A stretch of 64,000 nt of DNA, taken from assembly GCF_003013695.1 (NCBI RefSeq), contig NZ_CP027792.1:2066501-2130500 (forward strand), read 5' to 3'. The DNA is from Pulveribacter suum. GTDB taxonomy: Bacteria; Pseudomonadota; Gammaproteobacteria; Burkholderiales; Burkholderiaceae_C. Shown piece by piece: positions 37,125 through 48,615 of this stretch (position 1 is the stretch's first letter; every line of letters starts with the position of its first letter). Made by a program: the position numbers and the translations under genes. The notes beneath the pieces are model-generated. The model ran no database searches. It saw only the letters and a program-made list of their open reading frames with translations, and had not been told where the DNA came from.

Positions 37125-37601
37125 TCAGGCGTAGCGCACGGCCACGATCTCGTAGCGGCGCACTCCGCCGGGGGCCTGCACCTCGGCGGTGTCGCCCTCT
37201 TCCTTGCCGATCAGCGCGCGCGCGATCGGGCTGCCCACGTTGATCAGGCCGAGTTTCAGGTCGGCCTCGTCCTCGCCGACGATCTGATAGGTCACCGGTT
37301 CGCCGGAGTCCTCGTCCTCCAGCTGCACCGTGGCGCCAAAGACCACGCGCCCACCGGCGTCCAGCTGCGTGGGGTCGATGACTTGGGCGGCAGAGAGCTT
37401 GCCCTCGACTTCGATGATGCGGCCTTCGATGAAGCCCTGGCGGTCCTTGGCCGCTTCGTACTCGGCGTTCTCGCTCAGGTCGCCCTGGGCGCGGGCTTCG
37501 GCGATGGCAGCGATCACGGCCGGGCGGTCCTGGGTCTTCAGGCGCTGCAGCTCGGCCTTGAGCAGTTCAGCGCCACGCTTGGTGATGGGAATGGTGGCCA
37601 T
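37125..37601 (-). CDS. greA: Transcription elongation factor GreA
   Basis: GreA rescues backtracked RNA polymerase by stimulating transcript cleavage. The 158-residue protein (E. coli 158) has the N-terminal coiled coil MATIPITKRGAELLKAELQRLK...RPAVIAAIAEARAQGDLSENAEYEAAKDRQGFIEGRI with the acidic tip DLSENAEY. The C-terminal domain reads YQIVGEDEADLKLGLINVGSPIARALIGKEEGD. A terminator hairpin ends 36 bp upstream, so it has a separate promoter or an attenuated leader. Confidence 0.97.
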   Translation of the reverse strand: MATIPITKRGAELLKAELQRLKTQDRPAVIAAIAEARAQGDLSENAEYEAAKDRQGFIEGRIIEVEGKLSAAQVIDPTQLDAGGRVVFGATVQLEDEDSGEPVTYQIVGEDEADLKLGLINVGSPIARALIGKEEGDTAEVQAPGGVRRYEIVAVRYA

Positions 37602-37622
37602 AAGGTTGGAGTCTCCGTAGCG

Positions 37623-37662
37623 GACACAAAAAGCAAACCGCCGCGCGTTGCCGCGCGGCGGT
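37623..37662 (-). terminator. Terminator/attenuator between carB and greA
   Basis: ACCGCCGCGCG-TTGC-CGCGCGGCGGT, a perfect 11-bp stem (37637-37662). On the minus strand it is followed by TTTGCTTTTTG. It lies 48 bp after the carB stop and directly before greA. It probably ends carAB transcription, or attenuates read-through into greA. Confidence 0.85.
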
Positions 37663-37710
37663 CTCATGTCGGAACAGGCGCCAATTATGCCGCCTTTGCG
37701 GCAGCGTGCG

Positions 37711-40971
<3,261 letters not shown>

Positions 40972-40981
40972 GGTGTTGTTT

Positions 40982-41368
40982 TTAGTCGGTCGCGGCGGTC
41001 GGGTTGCCAGTGGGGCGGCGTACCTGCAGGCGCGCCAGCAGCGCCTGGGCGCGCTCGGGCGGCAGGTTCTTCTGCATCAGCTGGATCAGGCCATCGCCCT
41101 CCACCAGAGGGCGCAGCACCTCGGCCTCGGCCTCGTAGAAGGTCACGTCCCACTCGGCCAGGCCCTGCGTGAAGGTCTCGTCGTCCCAGGTCTTGCCCTT
41201 GGCGACCAGCGTCACCAGCGGCATCGCCTTGTTTTCGATGAAGGATTTCTTGTAGGGCTTTTGCTGCCAGCGCTCGGCAAACCATTCGCGGTGTTCCGGC
41301 GGCAGAGAAAGGATGCGCTTGTGGATGGCCTTTTCCAGGGCCGCGGCCGGAAAGCTGAAGAGTTTCAT
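40982..41368 (-). CDS. Conserved-looking protein of unknown function between carA and carB
   Basis: A 128-residue soluble protein, starting [20 protein letters not shown], with mixed helical content and no signal peptide or membrane segment. The motifs [41 protein letters not shown] are not those of a family I can name. It starts 13 bp after carA and ends 10 bp before carB, so it is translated from the same message. A role in carbamoyl-phosphate synthesis or its regulation is suggested only by place. Confidence 0.75.
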   Translation of the reverse strand: MKLFSFPAAALEKAIHKRILSLPPEHREWFAERWQQKPYKKSFIENKAMPLVTLVAKGKTWDDETFTQGLAEWDVTFYEAEAEVLRPLVEGDGLIQLMQKNLPPERAQALLARLQVRRPTGNPTAATD

Positions 41369-41381
41369 GGCGAAGGAGCCC

Positions 41382-42566
41382 TCAAGCCGCCTTGCCGCCG
41401 GCCCTGGCCGCGTGCATCAGGTCGGTGAAGCGATCGAACAGGTGGGCCACGTCCTGCGGGCCCGACGATGCCTCCGGGTGGCCCTGGAAGCAGAACGCCG
41501 GCTTGTCGCGGTGGGCAAAGCCCTGCAGCGTGCCGTCAAACAGGCTGACGTGGGTGGTGCGCAGGTGCTCGGGCAGGGTCTTCATGTCCACCGCAAAGCC
41601 ATGGTTCTGGCTGGTGATGGCCACGCAGCCGGTGTCCAGGTCCTTCACGGGGTGGTTGCCGCCGTGGTGGCTGTTGTCCATCTTGAAGGTGCTGGCGCCC
41701 GCGGCCAGCGCCATGATCTGGTGGCCCAGGCAGATGCCGAAGGTGGGCGTGCCGCTGTCCACGATCTGGCGCACGGCGGCGACGGCATAGTCGCAGGCGG
41801 CCGGGTCGCCAGGGCCATTGGACAGGAACACCCCATCGGGGTTCATGGCCAACACCTCGGATGCAGGCGTCTGCGCCGGCACTACGGTGAGCTTGCAGCC
41901 GCGCTCGGCCAGCATGCGCAGGATGCTGTACTTCACGCCGAAGTCGTAGGCCACGACATGGAACTGCGCCTCGCCCTGGGTGCCGTAGCCGCGCCCCAGC
42001 TCCCATTCGGTCTGGGTCCAGCCGTAGGGTTTGGGCGTGCTGACGACCTTGGCCAGGTCCAGGCCCTTCATGCTGGGCGCTGCCTTGGCGGCGGCGACGG
42101 CGGCGTCGATGCGCTCCTGCGTTACCGATTCGCCGGCGGCCAGGCCGACGATGGCGCCGTTTTGCGCACCCTTGTCACGCAGCAGGCGCGTGAGGCGGCG
42201 CGTGTCGATGTCGGCGATGGCAACGGTGCCGCTGCCGGCGAGGTAGTCGGACAGGGTCTGGGTGCAGCGGAAATTGCTGGCGATCAGGGGCAAATCCCTG
42301 ATGACGAGGCCGGCGGCCTGGACTTTGTCGGACTCGATGTCCTCGGGGTTGACGCCGTAGTTGCCGATGTGCGGATACGTGAGCGTCACGATCTGCTGGC
42401 AGTAGCTGGGGTCGGTGAGGATTTCCTGGTAGCCGGTCATCGAGGTGTTGAAAACCACCTCTCCGACAGTGGTGCCGGCGGCACCGATCGAGTTGCCGAT
42501 AAAGACCGTGCCGTCTGCAAGCGCCAGAATGGCGGGGGGGAAGGTTCCCTTGAGAGACAAAAGCAC
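41382..42566 (-). CDS. carA: Carbamoyl-phosphate synthase small (glutaminase) subunit
   Basis: CarA hydrolyses glutamine and passes ammonia to CarB. The 394-residue protein starts [29 protein letters not shown]. The class I amidotransferase triad is visible: Cys in [13 protein letters not shown], His in [12 protein letters not shown] and the nearby Glu. SNGPGDP is also conserved. It is upstream of the small ORF and carB. A strong hairpin (42598-42628) lies in its leader. Confidence 0.97.
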   Translation of the reverse strand: MLLSLKGTFPPAILALADGTVFIGNSIGAAGTTVGEVVFNTSMTGYQEILTDPSYCQQIVTLTYPHIGNYGVNPEDIESDKVQAAGLVIRDLPLIASNFRCTQTLSDYLAGSGTVAIADIDTRRLTRLLRDKGAQNGAIVGLAAGESVTQERIDAAVAAAKAAPSMKGLDLAKVVSTPKPYGWTQTEWELGRGYGTQGEAQFHVVAYDFGVKYSILRMLAERGCKLTVVPAQTPASEVLAMNPDGVFLSNGPGDPAACDYAVAAVRQIVDSGTPTFGICLGHQIMALAAGASTFKMDNSHHGGNHPVKDLDTGCVAITSQNHGFAVDMKTLPEHLRTTHVSLFDGTLQGFAHRDKPAFCFQGHPEASSGPQDVAHLFDRFTDLMHAARAGGKAA

Positions 42567-42597
42567 TGGGTTCTCCGAAAGATTGCGGGTCGCCCGG

Positions 42598-42628
42598 CAG
42601 CCTGCGGGACAGTGTGTCCTGCAGGCTG
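42598..42628 (-). promoter_or_regulatory. Leader hairpin upstream of carA
   Basis: CAGCCTGCGGGACA-GTG-TGTCCTGCAGGCTG: 14-bp arms with a single mismatch (G-T) and a 3-nt loop, 32 bp before the carA ATG and 82 bp after relA. No T run follows on the minus strand. It could be a leader structure controlling carAB or a barrier between relA and carA. Confidence 0.6.
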
Positions 42629-42710
42629 ATGCTTGTGAGGGATTGCTTTTCGTGCGGCCGGGCGACTGTGTGGCGGGAAAGCCCTTTATTGTAGCGCGGC
42701 CCCCGCGCCT

Positions 42711-44933
42711 TCAGCGGCGCCGGGCCGAGCGCACGCCGGGCACCGAGGCCACGATGGACAGCACCTTGTTCAGCCGCCCGGCGTCGGAAATCTCCACCGT
42801 GAACGTCATCCAGGCCGTGCCGCGCACGGACTGGGTCTGCACGCCGATGACGTTGGTCTTCTCGCGCGCAAACACGTCGGAGATGTCGCGCAGCAGCCCC
42901 TGGCGGTCGGAAGCCTCCACGGCCACGTCCACCGGATAGACGCTGGACAGCCCCGGCCCCGCGTCCGGCTGGCCCCACTGCACCTCGATCACCCGCTCGG
43001 CGCTGCGCGCGGCCATTTCGCGGAAGTTGCTGCAGTCGCTCCTGTGCACGCTCACGCCCTTGCCGCGCGTGACGAAGCCGCTGATGGGATCGGGCGGCGC
43101 GGGTCGGCAGCACTTGGCCAGCTGCGTCATGAGCGAATCCACGCCCACCACCAGCACCCCGCCCTTGCCCGAGCCGTCCGGCGTGCGCGGCTTCTTGAGG
43201 GCCAGCTCCGGCAGCGCGGCCGGCTCGGCCGGCGGGCGCAGCAGCAGCTCGATGCTGCGCAGCGAGAACTCGTCCTTGCCCACCACCTCGAACAGCGCAT
43301 CGGCCGTCTTGAAGCCCAGCTGCACCGCCAGGTCGTCCAGCTTCACGGCCGTCTTGCCTTCGCGCTGCAGCAGCTTTTCCACCAGTTCGCGGCCGCGTGC
43401 CACGGTGGCGTGCGTGGCCTGGGCGTTGAACCAGGCCCGTACCTTGGCCTTGGCCCGGTTGCTGGTCAGGTAGCCCAGCTCGGGGTTGAGCCAGTCGCGC
43501 GAAGGCCTGCCTTCCTTGACGGTGCTGATCTCCACCGTCTGGCCGTTGTGCAGGGCGGTGTTGAGCGGCACCATCGCCCCGTCCACACGCGCGCCGCGGC
43601 AGCGGTGGCCCAGGTTGGTGTGTACGGCGTAGGCGAAATCCAGCGGCGTGGCGCCCTGGGGCAGCTCGACCACCGCGGCGCCCGGCGTCAGCACGTAGAT
43701 GCGGTCCTCGAACAGTCCGCTGCTGGCGGCGCCGGACAGGTCGCGCTCCCAGGCCAGCAGCTGGCGCAGCACGGCTATCTTCGCGTCGTACTCGCTGCTG
43801 GCGGACACGCCCGCGTAACCCTTGGTGCCCGCCTCCTTGTAGGCCCAGTGGGCGGCCACGCCGTTTTCGGCGTGGTCGTTCATGGCCTGGGTGCGGATCT
43901 GGATCTCGATGGCCTTGCCCGCTTCGTCGCGCACCACGGTGTGCAGCGACTGATAGCCGTTGGGTTTGGGCTTGGCGATGTAGTCGTCGAACTCGGCCTC
44001 GATGGGGTTGAACTGGCTGTGCACCCAGCTCAGGGCGGCGTAGCAGTCGCGCACATTGGGCACGACCACGCGCAGCGCGCGGATGTCGAACACCTGGTCG
44101 AAATTCAGCGACTTGCCGCGCATCTTCTTGTAGATGCTGTAGATGTGCTTGGGCCGGCCTTTGACGGTGGCGCTGATGCTGTGCGCGCGCAGCTCGGCCT
44201 CCACGCGCGCGCGCAGCTGCTCCATGTGGTGCTCGCGTTCAGTGCGCTTTTCGTCCAGCAGCCGGGCGATTTCCTTGTAGGTCTCGGGTTCCAAAAAGCG
44301 AAAAGCCAGGTCCTCCAGCTCCCACTTCATCTGCCAGATGCCCAGGCGGTTGGCCAGCGGCGCGAAGACCTGCAGCGCTTCGCTCGCCATGGCGGGCGAC
44401 ACCGGCCGCTTGGCCGAGGCGTGGTAGCGCAGCGTCTGCAGGCGCGAGGCCAGGCGCAGCATGACCACGCGCAGGTCTCGCGAGAAGGCCAGCAGCATCT
44501 TGCGCACGTTTTCCGTCTGCGTGGCCAGGGCGTCCACCTGCTGGCCGCTGACCTGGGCGTTGCGCGCCTGCTGCTGCACGCGCATGAGCTTGGTGGTCTC
44601 CACCGCCAGCTCGGCCAGGTTGTCGCCGAAGGCCTTGGCGATGACTTCCTGCGGGCGGTTCAGGTGCGCGCTGGTGTAGACCAGGTAGGCCGCAGCCTGC
44701 ATGGTCTCGGAGCCGCCCAGGTTGCGCAGGATGGCGCAGACCCCTTCGGCGTGCGCCAGCGTGTTCTCGCCCGTCTCCAGCGTCTCGCCGATCAGGAGCG
44801 GCTCGGCGAACAGGCGCGCGCGCTCCAGCGAGCCCACCTGCTCGGGCGGCACCTGCGCGGTGGCGGCAATGAGCTGGGGCACGCCCTCCTGCCCACCGGC
44901 GGGGATGGCGGGGAGGGTGTTGCCGGCCTTCAT
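42711..44933 (-). CDS. relA: (p)ppGpp synthetase RelA
   Basis: A 740-residue long RSH protein. The N-terminal HD hydrolase domain (~35-200) is degenerate: the HD pair expected in the ALLHD-type motif is replaced by YLVYTSAHLN, so only synthesis is expected. The synthetase domain (~250-370) has FDIRALRVVVPNVRDCYAALSWVHSQF, GYQSLHTVV and IEIQIRTQAM. A TGS domain (~405-465, RIYVLTPGAAVVELPQGATPLDFAYAVHT) and a C-terminal ACT domain (~665-740) follow. This is the ribosome-responsive synthetase rather than SpoT. Its start overlaps the upstream hydrolase gene by 4 bp. Confidence 0.94.
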   Translation of the reverse strand: MKAGNTLPAIPAGGQEGVPQLIAATAQVPPEQVGSLERARLFAEPLLIGETLETGENTLAHAEGVCAILRNLGGSETMQAAAYLVYTSAHLNRPQEVIAKAFGDNLAELAVETTKLMRVQQQARNAQVSGQQVDALATQTENVRKMLLAFSRDLRVVMLRLASRLQTLRYHASAKRPVSPAMASEALQVFAPLANRLGIWQMKWELEDLAFRFLEPETYKEIARLLDEKRTEREHHMEQLRARVEAELRAHSISATVKGRPKHIYSIYKKMRGKSLNFDQVFDIRALRVVVPNVRDCYAALSWVHSQFNPIEAEFDDYIAKPKPNGYQSLHTVVRDEAGKAIEIQIRTQAMNDHAENGVAAHWAYKEAGTKGYAGVSASSEYDAKIAVLRQLLAWERDLSGAASSGLFEDRIYVLTPGAAVVELPQGATPLDFAYAVHTNLGHRCRGARVDGAMVPLNTALHNGQTVEISTVKEGRPSRDWLNPELGYLTSNRAKAKVRAWFNAQATHATVARGRELVEKLLQREGKTAVKLDDLAVQLGFKTADALFEVVGKDEFSLRSIELLLRPPAEPAALPELALKKPRTPDGSGKGGVLVVGVDSLMTQLAKCCRPAPPDPISGFVTRGKGVSVHRSDCSNFREMAARSAERVIEVQWGQPDAGPGLSSVYPVDVAVEASDRQGLLRDISDVFAREKTNVIGVQTQSVRGTAWMTFTVEISDAGRLNKVLSIVASVPGVRSARRR

Positions 44934-45874
44934 GGCTCGCCCGCCCCACCCTCGCCCAGCAGGAACCGCTGCACCACCGCCACCTGCGCGGGATCGACCA
45001 GCGTGGGCGCGTGGCCCACGCCGTCAAACTGCACCAGCCGGGCGCGCGGGCCGCGCTGCTGCATGGCCTGGGCGGTCTGCGGTGACAGCAGGTCGGACTG
45101 CGCACCACGCAGCAGCAGCACCCGGGCCGTGACCTGGTCATACAGCTGCCACAACAGCTGCTCGCCGGCCGCGGCCAGCTGCGGCGTCACGGCGCGAAAA
45201 GGCACGGCGATGGCGGGGTCGTAGTGCAGCACGAAGCCGCCCTGCGGCACAGGGCGCAGCATGGGGCGCGACAGCTGCAGCCATTGCTTGGGCGTGTGCG
45301 GGCCGAAGCCTTGTGAATCCTTCCACAGCGCATCGGCCGCCTGCTCAGGCGAACTGTAGTGCGCCGCCACCCCCAGGTACTGGCCGATGCGCTGCAGCGC
45401 CTGCGGCTCGAGCGCCGGGCCCACGTCGTTGAGCACCAGGCGGCGCACGGGTGCGGGCAGTGGCAGGCCAGCCTGCCCTGCCAGCACCAGGCCGATGAGT
45501 CCGCCCATGCTGGTACCTACCCAGTCCAGCGTGTGGATGGGAGATTCGGCGTGCAGCTGCGCCAGCAGGGCCACCATGTCTGCGGCGTACTGAGGGATTT
45601 GGTAGCCGGCCGGGTCGGCCAGCCAGTCGCTATGCCCGCGGCCGGCCACATCCGGGCAGATGACCCGGGCCTGGCCGGCAAGAGCGCGCGCCAGCGTATC
45701 GAAGTCGCGCCCCTGGCGCGACAGGCCATGCACGCAGACGATGACATGGCCCGCCGCGGCAGGCTCTGCTGCGCCGCCCCAGTCCCAGAAAGCCATGCGG
45801 TGGGCTCCGCTGGAGGGCGCGCGGGCGGCGGCCGGGCCGGGGCACGGTACGTATTTCAGCCTAGGTTCAATCAT
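44930..45874 (-). CDS. Alpha/beta hydrolase
   Basis: A 314-residue alpha/beta-hydrolase fold protein from the ATG at 45874. HVIVCVHGLSRQGRDFDTLARAL (oxyanion HG motif), CPDVAGRGHSDWL, nucleophile serine in DWVGTSMGGLIGL, acid in LLLRGAQSDLLS and histidine in FDGVGHAPTL are all present, so the triad is complete. Substrate unknown. It overlaps the relA start (ATGA) and is thus translationally coupled to it. Confidence 0.88.
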   Translation of the reverse strand: MIEPRLKYVPCPGPAAARAPSSGAHRMAFWDWGGAAEPAAAGHVIVCVHGLSRQGRDFDTLARALAGQARVICPDVAGRGHSDWLADPAGYQIPQYAADMVALLAQLHAESPIHTLDWVGTSMGGLIGLVLAGQAGLPLPAPVRRLVLNDVGPALEPQALQRIGQYLGVAAHYSSPEQAADALWKDSQGFGPHTPKQWLQLSRPMLRPVPQGGFVLHYDPAIAVPFRAVTPQLAAAGEQLLWQLYDQVTARVLLLRGAQSDLLSPQTAQAMQQRGPRARLVQFDGVGHAPTLVDPAQVAVVQRFLLGEGGAGEP

Positions 45875-45943
45875 GGAAACAGTACCGTCCAGCAGCGCTC
45901 GATAATCCCTTCGCTGCATCGTAATTCATTCGGAGACCCCCAC

Positions 45944-46726
45944 ATGCTCAACGGCAAGACCGCCCTCGTCACCGGTTCCACCAGCGGTATCGGCTTAGGC
46001 ATCGCCCAGGCGCTGGCGCGCCAGGGCGCCAACATCGTGCTCAACGGCTTCGGCGACGTGGACGGCCCCCGCGCCCAGGTGCTGGCTGCCGGCGAGCACG
46101 CCGGCGTGCGCGTGGCCTACCACGGTGCCGACATGAGCCGCCAGGGCGACATCGAGGACATGCTCAGGTACGCCGCCAGCCAATTCGGCCGTGTGGACAT
46201 CCTGGTCAACAACGCCGGCATCCAGCACGTGGCCCCTGTGCAGGACTTCCCGCCCGAGAAGTGGGACGCCATCATCGCCATCAACCTGACCAGCGCCTTT
46301 CACACCACTCGGCTGGCGCTGCCGGGCATGCTGGCCGCGGGCTGGGGGCGCATCATCAACGTGGCCTCGGTGCACGGGCTGGTCGGCTCGGCGCAAAAGT
46401 CCGCCTACGTGGCGGCCAAGCACGGCATCGTCGGCCTGACCAAGGTCACGGCGCTGGAGACCGCCCCCACCGGCGTGACCTGCAACGCCATCTGCCCCGG
46501 CTGGGTGCTGACGCCGCTGGTGCAAAAGCAGGTGGATGCCAAGGCCGCCGAGCACGGCCTGTCCAACGACGAAGCCAAAAAGCTGCTGCTGGGCGAGAAG
46601 GAGCCCTCCATGCAGTTCACCACGCCCGAGGAGCTGGGCGCGCTGGCGGTGTTCTTGTGCTCGGCCGCCGGCAACAACGTGCGCGGCGTGGCCTGGAACA
46701 TGGACGGCGCCTGGGCCGCCCAGTGA
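45944..46726 (+). CDS. bdhA: 3-hydroxybutyrate dehydrogenase
   Basis: An SDR that interconverts 3-hydroxybutyrate and acetoacetate in poly-hydroxybutyrate use. The 260-residue protein has cofactor motif TGSTSGIG (10-17), NNAGIQHVAPVQDFPPEKWDAIIAINL, the SAYVAAKHGIVGLTKV catalytic Tyr/Lys and TCNAICPGWVLTPLVQKQVDAKA. The last motif, with the QKQ(V/I)xA segment, is typical of BdhA. It is divergent from the relA operon, and a repeat separates it from the convergent SIMPL gene. Confidence 0.93.
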   Translation: MLNGKTALVTGSTSGIGLGIAQALARQGANIVLNGFGDVDGPRAQVLAAGEHAGVRVAYHGADMSRQGDIEDMLRYAASQFGRVDILVNNAGIQHVAPVQDFPPEKWDAIIAINLTSAFHTTRLALPGMLAAGWGRIINVASVHGLVGSAQKSAYVAAKHGIVGLTKVTALETAPTGVTCNAICPGWVLTPLVQKQVDAKAAEHGLSNDEAKKLLLGEKEPSMQFTTPEELGALAVFLCSAAGNNVRGVAWNMDGAWAAQ

Positions 46727-46752
46727 GTGCCGCCTGAGTGCGCTCATCTTTT

Positions 46753-46790
46753 GATAGCTGCCAGCGCTTGCCCATCAAGCGCTGAAGGCC
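46753..46790 (+). repeat. Dispersed intergenic palindromic repeat, copy 7
   Basis: GATAGCTGCCAGCGCTTG-CCCAT-CAAGCGCTGAAGGCC, forward orientation with perfect CAGCGCTTG/CAAGCGCTG arms, between the convergent bdhA and SIMPL genes. Confidence 0.92.
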
Positions 46791-46810
46791 CAAAAGACCC
46801 GGAACTTCGG

Positions 46811-47527
46811 CTAGCGCAGCTGCACCGAGCCCGAGACCGTCACCACCACCTGTGCCTCGCCGGCCTCCACCGGCACCGGCGCGGCGCTGTCGAAGGCCGC
46901 GCCCTTGGCCTGCATGGCCATCATGCGTGGACGCGGGCCGGGCGACATCTCCTGGCTGTTCACGCTGACCTCGCGCAGCGTGTAGCCCGAAAAACCGAAG
47001 CCCCGGGCCAGCTCGCTCGCGCGTGCCTTGAAAGCTTCGATGGCTTCTGTCTGGGCCTGCGTCTCGACCTGCTGGCGCGCTTCGCGCGACAGATCGAACG
47101 CCATCTGGCTGATGGTCAGGCTGCGGATCTTGCCCGCCGTGCCCGTGATGCGCGCGAAGTCGCGCCCCGACAGCACCAGCTGCGCCCGGCCCTGCCAGCC
47201 GTTGATGCGCCCGTCCTTGGCATAGCGCGGCTGCAGCCCGAAGTCGCCCGTGCGCACCTCCATCTGCCGCGGCGAAGCACTGCTGCGCGCCTGTGTCAAC
47301 GCTTCGTCCAGTGCCTGCTGCAGCTGCGCCTGCACCTGGGCGGCGTCCTCGCCCTCCTTCGTGGTGGACAGGGTCAGCACCAGCAGGTCCTGGCGCGCCT
47401 GCATGCTGCCGCTGGCGGACAACTGCAGCACGTTGTGCGGCGCCTCGGACGGCTGTGATTGGGCAAAAGTGGCCGCGGCGCTCGCCAGCAAAGCGCTGGC
47501 AGCTACATATTTAATAGCATTTCGCAT
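46811..47527 (-). CDS. SIMPL-domain periplasmic protein
   Basis: A 238-residue exported protein with signal peptide MRNAIKYVAASALLASAAATFA (cleavage ~22) and a SIMPL (DUF541) domain over the rest: LQLSASGSMQARQDLLVLTLSTTKEGEDAAQVQAQLQ and TISQMAFDLSREARQQVETQAQTEAIEAFKARASELARGFGF. Family members are periplasmic or outer-membrane linked and of poorly known role, possibly stress-related. The coding sequence of the signal peptide (47481-47506) matches the dispersed intergenic repeat. Confidence 0.88.
   Translation of the reverse strand: MRNAIKYVAASALLASAAATFAQSQPSEAPHNVLQLSASGSMQARQDLLVLTLSTTKEGEDAAQVQAQLQQALDEALTQARSSASPRQMEVRTGDFGLQPRYAKDGRINGWQGRAQLVLSGRDFARITGTAGKIRSLTISQMAFDLSREARQQVETQAQTEAIEAFKARASELARGFGFSGYTLREVSVNSQEMSPGPRPRMMAMQAKGAAFDSAAPVPVEAGEAQVVVTVSGSVQLR
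47481..47506 (-). repeat. Dispersed palindromic repeat, copy 8, inside a coding sequence
   Basis: CTCGCCAGCAAAGCGCTGGC then AGCTAC; on the minus strand GTAGCTGCCAGCGCTTTGCTGGCGAG. It matches the AGCTGCCAGCGCTTG half of the family and codes VAASALLAS of the SIMPL signal peptide. Confidence 0.65.
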
Positions 47528-47748
47528 CGTTCTTCCTTTGTTTTCGTGGATGCCGGGCAGGCAGATGCGCTGCCCGCTGACATGGAAACTAACCGGCCTG
47601 TGGCAGGCAAAAAGTGAAGCGCCGGTAATGTCATTGCGAGGTGCCGCAAAACCTGTAACAGTTGGTCAGACCCGTTGGTAAACCGCGGCATTTCGCGGCC
47701 AAGCTGGTCAGAATCGCCGCTGTTACAAATTGGATTTGGGGAAAAAGT
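47528..47748. other. Divergent promoter region of the SIMPL gene and ompR
   Basis: 221 bp without a gene. It contains the distant inverted words TGTAACAG (47654-47661) and CTGTTACA (47720-47727), a hairpin CCGCG-GCATTT-CGCGG (47683-47698), and two direct copies of TGGTCAGA (from 47663 and 47705). These are candidate regulator sites for ompR-envZ; the SIMPL promoter must also lie here. Confidence 0.5.
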
Positions 47749-48480
47749 ATGGCTTCGACAACCAACCGCACCGACAAAGTTCTCGTGGTGGACGACGACG
47801 CACGCATCCGCGATCTGCTGCGTCGCTATCTGACGCAGGAGGGCTTCGAGGTGATGGTTGCGGAAGATGGCAAGGCGCTCAACCGCATCCTGCTGCGCGA
47901 GACCGTGGACCTGATCGTTCTGGACCTGATGATGCCCGGCGAGGACGGCCTGTCCATCTGCCGGCGCCTGCGCGCCGCCAACGACCGCACGCCCATCATC
48001 ATGCTCACCGCCAAGGGCGAGGACGTGGACCGCATCGTCGGCCTGGAGGTCGGCGCGGACGACTACCTGGGCAAGCCCTTCAACCCGCGCGAACTGCTGG
48101 CGCGCATCCACGCCGTGCTGCGCCGCCGCCCGCCCCAGGAGGCACCGGGCGCCCCTTCGGGCGACAACGAGGTGGTCAATTTCGGCCCCTTCACCTTCGA
48201 CCTGGGCACACGGGCGCTGCAGAGAAACGGCGAGGAGCTGCCCCTGACCACCGGCGAATTCGCCATGCTCAAAGCCCTGGTGCGCCACCCGCGCCAGCCG
48301 CTGTCGCGCGAAAAGCTGGCCCTGCTGGCGCGCGGGCGCGAGTTCGAGCCCTTCGACCGCAGCCTGGACGTGCAAATCTCGCGCCTGCGCAAGCTGGTGG
48401 AGGTGGACGCCGCGCAGCCCCGCTATATCCAGACCGTCTGGGGTGTAGGCTACGTGTTCGTGCCGGACGGGGCCAACTGA
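47749..48480 (+). CDS. ompR: Two-component response regulator OmpR
   Basis: A 243-residue response regulator. The receiver (~10-125) has VLVVDDDARIRDLLRRYL (acidic pocket), phospho-acceptor Asp in LIVLDLMMPGEDG and the conserved Lys in GKPFNPRELLARI. The winged-helix DNA-binding domain (~145-240) reads LPLTTGEFAMLKALVRHPRQPLSREKLALLARGREFEPFDRSLDVQISRLRKLVE...TVWGVGYVFVP. This matches OmpR proper. The sensor gene envZ follows after 135 bp. Confidence 0.94.
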   Translation: MASTTNRTDKVLVVDDDARIRDLLRRYLTQEGFEVMVAEDGKALNRILLRETVDLIVLDLMMPGEDGLSICRRLRAANDRTPIIMLTAKGEDVDRIVGLEVGADDYLGKPFNPRELLARIHAVLRRRPPQEAPGAPSGDNEVVNFGPFTFDLGTRALQRNGEELPLTTGEFAMLKALVRHPRQPLSREKLALLARGREFEPFDRSLDVQISRLRKLVEVDAAQPRYIQTVWGVGYVFVPDGAN

Positions 48481-48615
48481 CGCCCGCCTGCGCGAGCCGT
48501 CCGCGCGGCCCGCAACGGCCCACGGCCGGCAGCAGGCGGCAGCCGCGCGCAGGCGCGGCGCCTGCTGCCTGTGCCCTGCTCCCTTTGCGGCCCTGCAAGC
48601 CAACGCCAGCCCTTC

